Source: Gammaproteobacteria bacterium (GTDB taxonomy: Bacteria > Pseudomonadota > Gammaproteobacteria > DSM-16500). Taken from it: DNA of 64,000 bases. The stretch covers positions 1-64,000 of the forward strand of contig BMAG01000058.1 in the NCBI GenBank assembly GCA_014132595.1, given 5' to 3'. A program made the translations under genes and the position numbers. The notes beneath the pieces are model-generated. The model was not told the origin of the DNA and did not search any database. It was given only the letters and a program-made list of their open reading frames with translations. This document shows, in pieces, positions 19,779-30,600 of this stretch. The first letter of the stretch is position 1; every line of letters starts with the position of its first letter.

Positions 19779-21230
19779 ATGTTAAATAAAAGTATCGCGG
19801 AATTAAGTCACTCATTACAGGCAAAAAAAATATCCAGTCATGAGCTCACACAATTTTTTCTTGAGCGCATTAAAAAACTGGATCCTCAGTTAAATAGTTT
19901 TATTACCGTGACTGAACAACAAGCGTTAGACGCGGCTAAAAAAGCAGATGCGCAACTAGCCCAAGGTAAGGCGGGTCCTTTAACGGGTATTCCTATCGCA
20001 CAAAAAGATATTTTTTGTACGTTGGGCGTAAAAACCAGCTGCGGCTCCAAAATGCTGGATAATTTTATTTCGCCTTATGATGCAACGGTGATTAAACGCT
20101 TTAATGAAGCGGGCATGGTCATGCTTGGTAAAACCAATATGGATGAATTCGCGATGGGTTCTTCCAATGAAAATAGTTATTATGGCTCCGTTAAAAATCC
20201 CTGGAATGTAGAGTATGTTCCTGGGGGTTCATCAGGCGGTTCTGCCGCCGCGGTTGCAGCAAGCTTGGCACCTGTCGCGACAGGCACAGATACTGGCGGT
20301 TCTATACGTCAACCCGCTGCATTGTGCGGTATATCAGGCATTAAACCAACCTATGGCAGAATATCACGTTATGGCATGATTGCATTTGCATCCAGCCTCG
20401 ACCAAGGCGGACTTTTTGCTAAAAGCGCTGAAGATCTGGCATGGGTTTTAAATACCATGGCAGGTTTCGATGAAAACGATTCTACCAGCGCCAATATTGC
20501 AGTACCCGATTATACAAATACATTAAATGATTCATTAAAAGGTTTACGTATTGGATTACCTAAAGAATTTTTTAGTGATGCCTTAGATAAAGACATTGGA
20601 AACGCTATACAAACAGCGATTAAAGTCTATGAAAAATTAGGCGCAACTTTTCATGAAATTAATTTGCCAAATACATCGTTATCGATTCCTGCCTATTATG
20701 TCATTGCACCTGCCGAATGTTCTTCGAATTTGGCGCGTTTTGATGGCGTGCGTTATGGACATCGTTGTGAAGATCCTAAAGATCTGGAAGATTTATATAA
20801 ACGTTCACGCAGTGAAGGATTTGGCAAAGAAGTCACCCGACGGATTATGATCGGCACTTATGCATTATCCGCTGGCTATTACGATGCATACTATATCAAG
20901 GCACAAAAAATTAGACGCCTGGTTGCAGATGATTTTCGAAAAGCTTTTAAATCAGTCGATGTCATTTTGGGACCAACCACACCCTCACCTGCTTTTAAGC
21001 TAGGTGAAAAAACAAGTGATCCTATCAGCATGTATTTATCCGATATTTATACGATCGCAGTCAATCTCGCAGGATTGCCTGGCATGTCAATTCCTGCAGG
21101 ATTTACAAAAGGATTACCTATTGGCATGCAATTGATTGGGAACGCCTTTGCTGAAGCACGTTTATTGAATGTTGCACACGCTTACCAAAAAGAAACTGAT
21201 TGGCATACCAAAACACCGGAGGGCTTTTAA
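19779..21230 (+). CDS. gatA: Asp/Glu-tRNA amidotransferase subunit A
   Basis: Amidase-signature subunit that frees ammonia from glutamine and transfers it. It has 483 residues. The Ser-cisSer-Lys triad is visible: Lys in [15 protein letters not shown], the serines in [13 protein letters not shown] and [27 protein letters not shown] is a further family block. It follows gatC by 11 bases and precedes gatB by one base. Confidence 0.98.
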   Translation: MLNKSIAELSHSLQAKKISSHELTQFFLERIKKLDPQLNSFITVTEQQALDAAKKADAQLAQGKAGPLTGIPIAQKDIFCTLGVKTSCGSKMLDNFISPYDATVIKRFNEAGMVMLGKTNMDEFAMGSSNENSYYGSVKNPWNVEYVPGGSSGGSAAAVAASLAPVATGTDTGGSIRQPAALCGISGIKPTYGRISRYGMIAFASSLDQGGLFAKSAEDLAWVLNTMAGFDENDSTSANIAVPDYTNTLNDSLKGLRIGLPKEFFSDALDKDIGNAIQTAIKVYEKLGATFHEINLPNTSLSIPAYYVIAPAECSSNLARFDGVRYGHRCEDPKDLEDLYKRSRSEGFGKEVTRRIMIGTYALSAGYYDAYYIKAQKIRRLVADDFRKAFKSVDVILGPTTPSPAFKLGEKTSDPISMYLSDIYTIAVNLAGLPGMSIPAGFTKGLPIGMQLIGNAFAEARLLNVAHAYQKETDWHTKTPEGF

Positions 21231-21231
21231 G

Positions 21232-22674
21232 ATGGAATGGGAAATCGTAATCGGATTAGAAGTGCATGCACAACTATCGACTCAAAGTAAAATTTTCTCG
21301 GGTGCATCGACTGCATTTGGTGCAGAGCCTAACACACAAGCCTGTGCCATTGATTTAGGTTTTCCGGGAGTATTGCCAGTATTGAATGCGGAAGTCGTTA
21401 ATATGGCAATCAAACTGGGTTTAGGAATAAATGCCGAAATTGCAAAACGTTCTGTCTTCGCCCGTAAAAATTATTTTTATCCGGATTTACCGAAAGGGTA
21501 TCAAATTAGTCAATTTGAATTGCCGGTGGTGGGAAAAGGTTATCTGGATATTTTACTGGACGACGGCACGACAAAACGCATTGGGATCACACGCGCTCAT
21601 TTGGAAGAAGATGCGGGAAAATCTTTACATGAAGATTTTAATGGCATGTCGGGTATTGATTTAAATCGTGCAGGCACGCCTTTACTGGAAATTGTTTCTG
21701 AACCGGATATGCGTTCTGCCAAAGAAGCAATAGCTTATCTTAAAACGCTGCATTCCTTAGTGCGTTACTTAGGTATTTGCGATGGTAATATGCAGGAAGG
21801 TTCTTTTCGTTGTGATGCGAATGTTTCTTTGCGGCGCAAAGGCGATTCCAAATTTGGTACGCGTACTGAATTAAAAAATATTAATTCATTTCGTTTTGTT
21901 GAACGTGCCATTATGTATGAAGTAGAACGTCAAATGGCGATCTTAGAAGATGGCGGTAAAATAAATCAGGAAACGCGTCTTTATGATTCTGCGAAAAATG
22001 AAACACGTCCGATGAGAAGCAAGGAGGAAGCGAATGATTATCGCTACTTCCCAGATCCAGATTTATTACCTTTGCTGATCACAGAAGAGCAAATTGCAAA
22101 AGTACGCAGTGAGCTTCCTGAATTGCCCCAGCAAAAACATCAGCGTTTTAAGGAAGTGTATGGTTTAAGCGCTTACGATGCGACAGTGCTTGTGAGTTCG
22201 CGCGCGATGGCGGATTATTTTGAAACGGCGGTTGCAGCTTCTGGCAATCAAGCAAAATTAACGGCTAATTGGGTGACAGGTGAATTATCAGCGGCACTCA
22301 ATAAATCCGATATGGAGATTACCTCTTCCCCCGTGTCTGCGGAGGAGCTTGGTAAATTGGTATTGCGTATTGCTGATAATACGATTTCAGGAAAAATTGC
22401 TAAAACGATTTTTGAAAGCTTATGGAATAAAGAAGGTGATGTGGATCACATCATTGAAAAACAAGGCTTGAAACAAGTGACGGATAGCTCTGCCATCGAA
22501 GCACTGATTGAAAAGATCCTTGCTGCGAATCCGCAGCAAGTGGCAGATTATCGTTCTGGGAAAGATAAGCTGTTTGGATTCTTTGTAGGTCAAGCTATGA
22601 AGGAATCGGGTGGTAAATTGAATCCTAAGCAATTGAATGATTTGTTAAAGGAAAAGCTGACGAGCGGAAGTTAG
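21232..22674 (+). CDS. gatB: Asp/Glu-tRNA amidotransferase subunit B
   Basis: tRNA-binding and kinase subunit that activates the mischarged amino acid with ATP and receives ammonia from GatA. From the ATG at 21232, with a GGAGGG Shine-Dalgarno at 21218-21223, it has 480 residues. Signatures: [40 protein letters not shown]-type core ([16 protein letters not shown]), [21 protein letters not shown] and [10 protein letters not shown]. The C-terminal YqeY-like tail domain is complete. A strong terminator follows. Confidence 0.98.
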   Translation: MEWEIVIGLEVHAQLSTQSKIFSGASTAFGAEPNTQACAIDLGFPGVLPVLNAEVVNMAIKLGLGINAEIAKRSVFARKNYFYPDLPKGYQISQFELPVVGKGYLDILLDDGTTKRIGITRAHLEEDAGKSLHEDFNGMSGIDLNRAGTPLLEIVSEPDMRSAKEAIAYLKTLHSLVRYLGICDGNMQEGSFRCDANVSLRRKGDSKFGTRTELKNINSFRFVERAIMYEVERQMAILEDGGKINQETRLYDSAKNETRPMRSKEEANDYRYFPDPDLLPLLITEEQIAKVRSELPELPQQKHQRFKEVYGLSAYDATVLVSSRAMADYFETAVAASGNQAKLTANWVTGELSAALNKSDMEITSSPVSAEELGKLVLRIADNTISGKIAKTIFESLWNKEGDVDHIIEKQGLKQVTDSSAIEALIEKILAANPQQVADYRSGKDKLFGFFVGQAMKESGGKLNPKQLNDLLKEKLTSGS

Positions 22675-22694
22675 CGTTTATTTATAATACAGCC

Positions 22695-22736
22695 TGAGCC
22701 GATTAGATGCTCTAATCGGCTCAATATTTTTTGTTT
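22695..22736 (+). terminator. Rho-independent terminator of gatCAB
   Basis: A 13-bp perfect stem (22695-22707 with 22711-22723) around a TGC loop is followed by a T-rich tail (22727-22739). The right arm sequence recurs inverted at 22738-22750, so an alternative larger hairpin (22712-22724 with 22738-22750) is possible and could also slow transcripts from the convergent mazF side. Confidence 0.9.
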
Positions 22737-22754
22737 TTTGAGCCGATTAGGCGT

Positions 22755-23126
22755 TCAAGCTTTGATAGCAGATAGATCCACTCCCATTACATCATTTATA
22801 GCAGCATACACCTCTTCCATAAAATGCTGTGTACATCGAGTAAGCGGTCCTTTGATTAGGCGTTTATTATCTATCGCTCGAATTTGATCTATCAATAGAT
22901 CAGATTCTTTTTCAAGATTATCTTGAGCTTTAATCCGAATTCGCAAAGGCTCAGCATGATCTATCAATTGAGTAGTCAATGGAATAATCACAGTCGATGG
23001 ATGCTCTATATCCAACAATGCTTGATTTTGCAAAATTAAAACGGGTCTATATTTACCTGTCTCTGTCCCCCGAGTAGGATTCAAATTTGCTAGCCATACT
23101 TCGCCATGTTTAATTTTCTGGATCAT
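22755..23126 (-). CDS. MazF/PemK-family endoribonuclease toxin
   Basis: A toxin of the MazF fold, expected to cut single-stranded mRNA at short motifs. The N-terminal HGEVWLANLNPTRGTETGKY and PVLILQN carry the family Gly/Pro loop, followed by TVIIPLTT and ESDLLIDQIRAID. I take the ATG at 23126 (MIQKIKHGEVWL, 123 residues) because it matches the family start; the longer reading from 23156 lies deeper inside the antitoxin gene. The overlap of 17 bases with the antitoxin indicates coupled translation. Confidence 0.88.
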   Translation of the reverse strand: MIQKIKHGEVWLANLNPTRGTETGKYRPVLILQNQALLDIEHPSTVIIPLTTQLIDHAEPLRIRIKAQDNLEKESDLLIDQIRAIDNKRLIKGPLTRCTQHFMEEVYAAINDVMGVDLSAIKA

Positions 23127-23346
23127 TTTCAATCTCACCAAATTCTTTATTAACATGCATACTTTCTTTTCTCACCCGTAAACTCGCTTTTTTGAGGCGA
23201 TCTGCCATTTGTTGATTTTTCACTTCATGATTCATTTGCTCAATGGCAAGACGTATGTATTCCGCACGGGGCAAGTGAATGGAGCGAGCGCAATAATCAA
23301 GGTCACGGAGAGACTGATCTGCTAAACGAATTGTGATCGCTGACAT
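23110..23346 (-). CDS. RHH (CopG/MetJ-type) antitoxin
   Basis: A 78-residue protein beginning MSAITIRLADQSLRDLDYCA, a ribbon-helix-helix DNA-binding pattern with a beta strand, two helices and the LPRAEYIRLAIEQM second helix. The acidic tail EFGEIENDPEN probably wraps the toxin. It is first in the operon, as usual for type II systems, and probably represses its own promoter. The upstream bases 23347-23400 repeat the phrase AATCTACTTTG(T/A) (at about 23366 and 23388), a candidate operator. Confidence 0.85.
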   Translation of the reverse strand: MSAITIRLADQSLRDLDYCARSIHLPRAEYIRLAIEQMNHEVKNQQMADRLKKASLRVRKESMHVNKEFGEIENDPEN

Positions 23347-23359
23347 AATTGTATTCCTC

Positions 23360-23402
23360 TTTGTAATCTACTTTGTAATCATAATTGAAATCTACTTTGA
23401 TA
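23360..23402 (-). promoter_or_regulatory. Candidate operator upstream of the toxin-antitoxin pair
   Basis: GTAATCTACTTTGTAATC is followed by GAAATCTACTTTGATATC. The shared core AATCTACTTTG recurs with a spacing of 22 bases, two helical turns, directly upstream of the RHH gene. Direct repeats in this place are typical autoregulation sites of RHH antitoxins. This is an inference from position. Confidence 0.45.
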
Positions 23403-23507
23403 TCAAGTTCAGAATTTTTTATGTAAATAATGATTAAAATTAAAGAGATACTTCACATCATTTCGCTTCATCACTTCGATAATAAACCCACTTCAATCCT
23501 ATATTTC

Positions 23508-23536
23508 AGGAATTTTTAAAAACGTAGTCTATACTT
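23508..23536 (+). promoter_or_regulatory. Sigma-S-like promoter of the 1211-aa gene
   Basis: The box TCTATACTT (TATACT at 23530-23535) matches the stationary-phase sigma-S -10 consensus CTATACT. The 29-base block is identical in 24 positions, without gaps, to 27535-27563 upstream of the paralogous 1747-aa gene. No strong -35 is present, which sigma-S tolerates. Confidence 0.65.
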
Positions 23537-23595
23537 ACTACAGTATTTCCATGCCTTAAAAATGTAATTAACTATAAAATTATGAGGTAATTACC

Positions 23596-26500
23596 ATGTT
23601 TGAAGACAGAAAAGAGAATAGCTCTGAAAGCAACTTCCCTGCAAAACTCGATATCACTAGAGCAATTCAGCAAAACGCGGTCGTAATCGCCATTGAGGAT
23701 GAAACACGTGAATATATCTTACTGAGATTAGCAGAAAATGATAAGAAAACATTTCAGAGGGCATTAAAAATAGCGAGGGATCCAGGAAAAGGAGCTCTAT
23801 CGCTCAGTAACTACGTACAATATTCTGACAATATAGCTAACTGTCACAAAGTATTTTGGCTATTAAAAATTTATGCACTAACAATTGACTATCTGAATTG
23901 CGATGCACTTGATATAGAAAACAGAGAGGAACTATGGGAAAAGCTGCATAGAGAAATCGATAATGCTGATACTGATTTAGCTAGCAATTATTTAAAATAT
24001 TTAGGACGTTCCCTGATTCTTAATGATACTGTCCCTCCTGTAAAATATGTTGAAACATTAGCTGCACTTAGTATGCAAGTTGGGATTGATATTAAAGATC
24101 AAAAATACAAAGATAAATTTAATCGAGAACATATAAAAGAAGCCCAAGCGCTTATTCAAAATACAGAAAAAAAAGTAGAGTTAGCGAATGAGGCATTTAC
24201 AAGATCTGCATTAAGTAATGAATCATTAACGGACGAACAGATTTTTGAATTAGCTTGTCATGTAGATCCTTCGAGAAATATTTTCGAACAAATAAAAAAA
24301 AGGGCCGAGTCAAGTTCAAAATTATCACAAGCACTTCCCATTCTCAATATCTTACAAAATTATAAAAATGCAATTCAAGAATACAATCAAATAAAATCAA
24401 GTGAGTCAATAAAATCAATTATAGCATGCGTGAAAGAATTAGCTCATATCACTGCAGAATCACAGACAGATGAAGAAATGTTGAAATTTTATAAAATCGC
24501 ATTCAAGGTGAATAATGATTTTATTCAATGGAGATTGTCACAGTTCTTAACTACATTACAAGTCGCTGATAAAAAACTTACAGAGAGTAAACAAGATGGT
24601 ATTTCAACAGATGAAGCTCAAGCGCTTGTAGATAGAGTGACTATAAGTTCATCTACCAATATTGGCACTCGAGCAATGGCTTATGGAGTAAAAGCGTCAG
24701 CAATAAGTAGAGATACTTCCATTCAAATAGGCACTACTTTGTTGCATGCAATTTTAGTGGTTGATCCAGCCCTTGCCAAAAAAACAATTGACCAGCTTAT
24801 TAAGATTCAAAACAAAAATACAACTTTGGATTTCTTTAACGCTCTACCTTCGCGTGAAGCTAGACTCGCATTCGTTAAGCTATTATTCAAACATGATTAT
24901 TCTTTTTTAAAACAAAATAAAGGTATAGAACAAACAGACATAAATCAGTATATTGATTCAATTGCCAGATATTCTCCTGAAAAAACATTTGCTCTATTTG
25001 ATACTTATAAAAATTCTGATCCTGATAAGTCTGAAGCTTTAGCATTAGCTATTTTGAATAATTGGGAAATGCGTGAGTGGTTATTTAGTAATGAAAGCAA
25101 CAAAAGCAAATATCAATCACTGATTTGTGCTATTAATAAGCAATTAGGAGATGAAAAAGCATCACCTCAATCCAATATCACGACCGTATTCAGTGAATGG
25201 ACTAAAACAGACTTTGACACAGCTATAAATTTCTCTGCGACAGAGGAAGATAAGCAATTAATTCGTTGGGCAATGTTGACTAACGCTGCAGCAGTGTCTG
25301 ATATGAAGATGGAAAAAGATCGTTACTTCAAAGAACTTGATTGGGATCGTCTTACAATCAAGCACATACAACTAATACCTAAGGAAGTTAGATTAGAATA
25401 TCTTAAGTATCTCGGGAATTTCGATTTAGAATATCCAAATGATAGCCATGACTACACATGGAACAAATTGAAAAAAATATTAGGCAAGAGAAATAACGGC
25501 TTTGACTTAACTATCTTTCGCGAAAGAGCGAAAGCTTTCTCGGCTGATTTTAATACAAAAGAGATTATAGATGATCAATCGCCGTTTGTATTACAACTGC
25601 TTTCATTAAATAATCCGGATGCAGTTGGGGAAATTATAAAGAATGTACTTAAGGATCCTGAAACATCTGAGTCACGAATGCAAGCATGGGCTATTATGTA
25701 TCAAATGGATAATGGAGAAGGATTGCTTGATGAAAAAGAGAGGGACCAACTTAAAATAACATTAGATAATCCTGGTAATCTTGGGTCACAGCTTGTTTCG
25801 TATTTTACAGATAGCCAAGCTCCATATAAATATCAATTAATGTTGACCGGCTTTTGCCATTATGAAGAAGCAGATCCTTATAGACCCTCCTTAACACCTT
25901 TTGTTAAAGCGGCATTTCTTGAGAATCCAGATCCTTTCTGCAGATATTCAACTGTCGCTGCCATTAAAATTATTTCAGAAGATCCAGATTGCGCAACAAT
26001 TTTGAACGCTAATGGCTATCAAAACAATAAATTGATACGCGCCCTAAGAAAACATTATACAAAAGAAAACCTCCTTGAAGATCAAAAAACTGATATAGGA
26101 AAAATGTTAGGCGAGACAACCTTTTCAGATCCAGTAATGCTTGAGCAATTTATTAAAGATCATAAAGATCATGAGCCATCAGACTCAATACCAAAACGTT
26201 TACTCGAAGGATTACTCTGGGGTGCTTTACTCGGTGTCTTAACTTATGCTGGAGCAAAACTTATCGGTAGTCTGATGCCTAATGTAAGCTCCATTTTAAC
26301 TAACATTTTAGCATCCTCTAGCACAATGACTACAATGGCCACCCCTATTCTATCTGGCGTAGCTATGACTGCAAGTATTTTAACGGGTGCAGGTATTGCT
26401 GCTGCACTGGCTTATGCTTTAGCTCCTGTTCTGGTTGCGGCAGCCATTGGAGCAATAGCCGTTGTCACTTATAATTTATTGAAAAAAGATAATATTATAC

Positions 26501-27231
26501 AAAGTAGCATAGATGCAGTGAAAGATTGGGCATCAGGAGTTCCAAAGGATGAGCTAGATTATGTAACACTTGTCAATGGAATAAAATACTGGGATGTTAA
26601 TCCGGGAAAAATGCACGAATTTTTGAACAACAAAACTAACTCGGATAATTTAGCTAAAAATATTTTATATCATAAAAGCAGGGGAAATGATATTTCAAAA
26701 GAAAACATTTCGCCCGAAACACAAAATATTATGAAGCTGTTAAGTGATAAATGTTACTATGAAAAAAAGCCCTATTGGAGCGCCCTTGTAAACGCTATTT
26801 ATGTCATTCCTTACGGCGTTTTAACGATATTTACACTGGGTAATGCTTCTAAATTTTTGTCACCACCTTGGAGTTTAGATAAAAAATTAGAAAGTGCAAT
26901 TCAACGTGATATAAAGAAGAGGGGACAGACAAAGATGCCCGAAGCAAGCCAAGATAGAAAGGTTGATCAAGTGGAGGGCAGGTCACCTCAAGAATTACTT
27001 AGCAAAAGAAAAAGATCTAAGCATGGCCCTGATATCCAAAGAGAGGAAAAGTCATCTTCTCCTTCACCTACGCTACGGCCTGTAGAACCTTCAATACGTC
27101 CACTTTCGCGTTCGAGTTCAAATTCGAGCTTAACAAATCCTCCTGCTAGTTTCGCGGCTTTACCGAGTCACAAAACAGCAGCGGCTCAAAGCTCTACGCA
27201 CCACAGCAGAAGAAAAAAGACGAAAAAATAA
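23596..27231 (+). CDS. Large unknown protein with C-terminal membrane module, 1211 aa (paralog of next gene)
   Basis: Not assigned to a known family. About 860 mostly helical residues, without signal peptide, precede a long hydrophobic Gly/Ala-rich stretch (about residues 866-960, with GALLGVLTYAGAKLIGSLMP and AAALAYALAPVLVAAAIGAI). After a short domain containing NISPETQNIMKLLSDKCY comes a Ser/Pro/Lys-rich tail (about 1110-1211) with KRKRSKHG and SRRKKTKK. It aligns along its length with the 1747-aa protein downstream: YVETLAALS / YVETLTAIS, LIPKEVRLEYLKYLG / LIPKNIRIAYLKNLG, HKDHEPSDS / HKDHSPQDS. ATG has a GAGG box. An effector or membrane-acting role is an inference from size, composition and lineage. 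Confidence 0.85.
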   Translation: MFEDRKENSSESNFPAKLDITRAIQQNAVVIAIEDETREYILLRLAENDKKTFQRALKIARDPGKGALSLSNYVQYSDNIANCHKVFWLLKIYALTIDYLNCDALDIENREELWEKLHREIDNADTDLASNYLKYLGRSLILNDTVPPVKYVETLAALSMQVGIDIKDQKYKDKFNREHIKEAQALIQNTEKKVELANEAFTRSALSNESLTDEQIFELACHVDPSRNIFEQIKKRAESSSKLSQALPILNILQNYKNAIQEYNQIKSSESIKSIIACVKELAHITAESQTDEEMLKFYKIAFKVNNDFIQWRLSQFLTTLQVADKKLTESKQDGISTDEAQALVDRVTISSSTNIGTRAMAYGVKASAISRDTSIQIGTTLLHAILVVDPALAKKTIDQLIKIQNKNTTLDFFNALPSREARLAFVKLLFKHDYSFLKQNKGIEQTDINQYIDSIARYSPEKTFALFDTYKNSDPDKSEALALAILNNWEMREWLFSNESNKSKYQSLICAINKQLGDEKASPQSNITTVFSEWTKTDFDTAINFSATEEDKQLIRWAMLTNAAAVSDMKMEKDRYFKELDWDRLTIKHIQLIPKEVRLEYLKYLGNFDLEYPNDSHDYTWNKLKKILGKRNNGFDLTIFRERAKAFSADFNTKEIIDDQSPFVLQLLSLNNPDAVGEIIKNVLKDPETSESRMQAWAIMYQMDNGEGLLDEKERDQLKITLDNPGNLGSQLVSYFTDSQAPYKYQLMLTGFCHYEEADPYRPSLTPFVKAAFLENPDPFCRYSTVAAIKIISEDPDCATILNANGYQNNKLIRALRKHYTKENLLEDQKTDIGKMLGETTFSDPVMLEQFIKDHKDHEPSDSIPKRLLEGLLWGALLGVLTYAGAKLIGSLMPNVSSILTNILASSSTMTTMATPILSGVAMTASILTGAGIAAALAYALAPVLVAAAIGAIAVVTYNLLKKDNIIQSSIDAVKDWASGVPKDELDYVTLVNGIKYWDVNPGKMHEFLNNKTNSDNLAKNILYHKSRGNDISKENISPETQNIMKLLSDKCYYEKKPYWSALVNAIYVIPYGVLTIFTLGNASKFLSPPWSLDKKLESAIQRDIKKRGQTKMPEASQDRKVDQVEGRSPQELLSKRKRSKHGPDIQREEKSSSPSPTLRPVEPSIRPLSRSSSNSSLTNPPASFAALPSHKTAAAQSSTHHSRRKKTKK

Positions 27232-27264
27232 TATAAATACCTTTCCTTACCGCACTCATTACGA

Positions 27265-27346
27265 GCGATAGTTACGCAATCCTTCTTTCAAAAAAAGCTA
27301 ACTGCTTTTTGAATCTTACCTTCTAGATGGAGTGCGTAGTTATCGC
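27265..27346. repeat. Imperfect inverted repeat, family II-like
   Basis: GCGATAGTTACGCAATCC (27265-27282) pairs with GGAGTGCGTAGTTATCGC (27329-27346) at 15 of 18 positions. An inner hairpin (CAAAAAAAGC / GCTTTTTG) fills the centre. The arm words resemble those of the repeat at 19301-19332 (GGATTGCGCAGCTATCGCTC). Confidence 0.6.
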
Positions 27347-27383
27347 TGACAATCTGGGTTATCTCCTTGTATTTTGCTTAAAT

Positions 27384-27455
27384 ACTCCCCTCTCCCGCAC
27401 TCGAAAATACTTTTAAATCACCTTCTATTGGCGTGAAGAGGAATTTCTAAGCAAC
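27384..27455 (+). repeat. Dispersed palindromic repeat, family I, copy B
   Basis: CCCCTCTCCCGCACTCGAAAAT at its left (from 27387; compare copy A) and GAAGAGGAATTTCTAAGCAAC at its right show the same borders as the copies at 17908 and 63387. The middle is more diverged. It is entirely intergenic. Confidence 0.75.
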
Positions 27456-27534
27456 ATTTGCAAGGGATAACTCTGTTCACAATGAGTGACTATCAAAGAT
27501 AACCTATTGTTTGTATGTAATATTTAGCCCGAAA

Positions 27535-27563
27535 AGGAATTTTAAAATTCATGGTCTATACTT
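27535..27563 (+). promoter_or_regulatory. Sigma-S-like promoter of the 1747-aa gene
   Basis: TATACT at 27557-27562 in the context GTCTATACTT, 41 bases before the ATG. Its 29-base block matches the promoter at 23508-23536 at 24 of 29 positions, while the surrounding intergenic sequences do not align. This suggests common regulation of the paralogs. Confidence 0.65.
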
Positions 27564-27603
27564 TTATAAAGATAATCCAAACAATCCGTGAGGTTGTAGA
27601 CCC

Positions 27604-30600
27604 ATGAAATCATTAGGCCGCCAAGATACAGATTCAACTAAAATTTCAGCGCAGAATCCACAAATGTCCGCTGAAATTGACTATATGAAAAATCTGGATG
27701 AGCTATTACAAAAAATTGCTGCGGAAGAGAAAAAATCTGATGATGAAAGTCATCTGGCAACTTACAGGATTCATTTAAGATCAATGAAAGAAGAATTAGA
27801 AAAAGAGAACAAAACAGAATATGCATCTCAGGCGTTAGTCATTATTGATGAAAAAATTAAACATATCACACAAATACTTGCCAAAAAAAACAAAAAATCC
27901 AGAATGAAGCAATTTGCAGAGGGCGTTTTAGCTGATGAAGTTGTACCTGTTGAAAAATCTGAAATTAAACAGGAAAGGTCTATTCAAGAACCCGTCGGAA
28001 ATAAAGCTGATGAAAAAAAAGAACCTCCTCCAGAAGTAGAAATTCCTGAATTCAAAAAACCAATTATCACATCTGAAAACAAATCAGAACGAGATAATAA
28101 TTTACCACCGCGATTAGCGGTCAATATCATTGCCTATCTTGCAAAAAAATATATTAATGAAATTAATACGACCCAGCTATACAGTCTTGACCCGCGGGTA
28201 CTTGAAGAATTATTTCAAAATGCTTTAGCAAAAATGAATGAGATGGATCCTATCACGATAGATGATACTTCTATAACCAAGGTTATGGACGTATTTAATA
28301 TAAATAGAGGTAATGCTTATAGTGTAAACTCAGTTAATGCAAGGAAGATAGTGGCTCTTCTTTCCATTTATACAAAAGCTGTCAAATTTTTACAGACGGA
28401 TAATATTCAAGAAAAAGAACAAGCATGGAAAGAAACTCAGAATGCAATCAAGGAGGCTTCTACAGATCTAAAAAATAATTTTAACGATATATATAGCACT
28501 TTTTTCACAGCTCCTAAAAGATATGTTGAAACTCTAACAGCTATTAGTATCGTAGGAAGGACATATATCCATGAAAGAGCCATCTCTTCTGCAACTTCAG
28601 GTAAACCTAAGGAAGCTGCTAGGAAAATAAGAAAAAAATTAGAAGAAAAAAGAAAACCCTATAAAGCACTGTTTGAATCTTATGAAGAAACCGCTGACAA
28701 TCTGCTTACAAGAGCTGAGACCTATGATGCACTTAAGCAAATAAAATCTCGAGATGCAGAAGAGAAGCTTAAAGAAATTACCACATTAGATGCAGCAACC
28801 ATCACACAAATGCTTTATGATTTATCTGACTTCAGCGATTTAACTTATGCCCAGATATCAAAAATAATAAATGAACAATTTAGTGAAAATAACGTTGACA
28901 TTAAAAATAATATTATACTTCAGCTCAATCATATTTATGAATCAAAATTATTGTCGACCGATTATGATAAGCTATTGATGTTAAAAGATGAACTACGAAC
29001 GAACCCTGAAAAAAAACAGGAAATACTAAACGAAATCGAAAGAATATTAGCTGATCTTACCGTATTTAAAGAAAATAGAAAAGTTAAAAATAAGACTGAC
29101 CCTAACATCCCTATCATAGAAAACGTAATACATTCCATGGGAAAACCGCTTTCTATTGCGGCTATGAAACCACTCAGTATTTTAATTGAAAATAAGGAAT
29201 CCGCTGAAATCCTTGAATACTATAGAAAACAATTAGGACAGATTATAAGAACGATGTGTCAGAATAAAATATCTATATCTACTTTAATAGGCGATGCCAC
29301 AGGAAACAATATCACAAATTGCAAATTCATATTAAAATCAATAGCGGATGATAAATCCACGAAAAACGAGTTTTTCAAACAATTAAACAATGCACAGATT
29401 GAAAGAGAAGGAATTGTTGAAGCTTGTCAGTATTGCTTCGATCTTTCTGACGATCCAACTAACATCATTCAGCAAAAACCGTTTGCTCATTCTATCCTTG
29501 AACATCATGATGCCAATCTTTTAGAGATCGATGCATTATTGCGATTAGCTTCTTATTTGCCTTTGAAGGATGCGATACATATATTGGATCATAATCCTGT
29601 TATTGATAAACCCAAAAAAGATGCATTATTGACCGCATTACACCATGCGCAAAACTTTAAAGAAAATATTGAGTTTAATGCAAATGACTTTCATCAGTCT
29701 TCTATCAAACTTTATGAACAAATAAGAAAATGTCTAGATAATGGCGTGAGTGTTGATTTACTTAGAATGAAGTTAAACGCTGTTAATGAAAGTAAAATGT
29801 TTGAGAAAGTCACACAAGCTTTAAATATATTACATGCGAGCAGACTTCCTTTTAATCTGCCTGAAGATCAAGAAAATGTTCGAGCTATTCAAAATATCAT
29901 CAGCACGCTCATGCTTATTAAATCCAATAGCACGATGCCCATGATAAACACTATTATAAGAATTTTAACACCTGAGATGGCACATGAAATTTTTGACACA
30001 TTACCTGAAGATGTCAAAGGCATCTATGCTAAACACTATCTGAGCCAAATTGACGTAGGCTATGATTTTGCTTTGATGTCAAGTATGCCGGAAGATTTCA
30101 GAAAGTCTAGCCGCGGTGTTGTGTACATCGAAGGAACTGAGAAAGGACTTGGATATAAAGTGGTGGATGACCATAATACTTTAAGATCGGGTGTTATTCC
30201 GTGGGATCAATTGAACATCAATACTAAAGACCCCCTAGAGATAATAAAACATAAAAAACAAACTTTACCACTTGTTATTAATGAAATAAGTAAAGATAAA
30301 AATGCCCAATCTAAAGTTAAGAGTGCCCTCACTTCAAGCTATTCTGACTCACTGACTGAAAAAAAACACGACTTTGCAGATCTATTTGAAATTTTTTCTC
30401 GTTCTGAAGATGACATAGCAAAACATCAAACTTTAGCCTCCGCCATTATTACCAATACAAATATGCGTCAATGGTTGTTAGATCATAATATAGAATTCCG
30501 ATCTGTGCTTAGCGTTGTTGTTAATAAACTAGCTGAGGCAGAACCTGATTATCAAGCAATGAATCTCTTCAACAACTGGTCCAAAGAAGATTTAGATAAA

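Larger units (their letters stand above)
27232..27603. other. Intergenic region between the two paralogous giant genes
   Basis: 372 bases contain a family II-like inverted repeat (27265-27346), a family I repeat (27384-27455) and, after a further 80 bases, the sigma-S-like promoter (27535-27563) of the next gene. No ORF or RNA gene is evident. The two repeats may end the upstream transcript. Confidence 0.7.

Noticed and set aside
23537-23595. Possible PmrA box (paired TTAA words) before the 1211-aa gene
   Set aside because: The TTAA words are 12 bases apart rather than 11, lack the flanking consensus, and lie downstream of the likely promoter.
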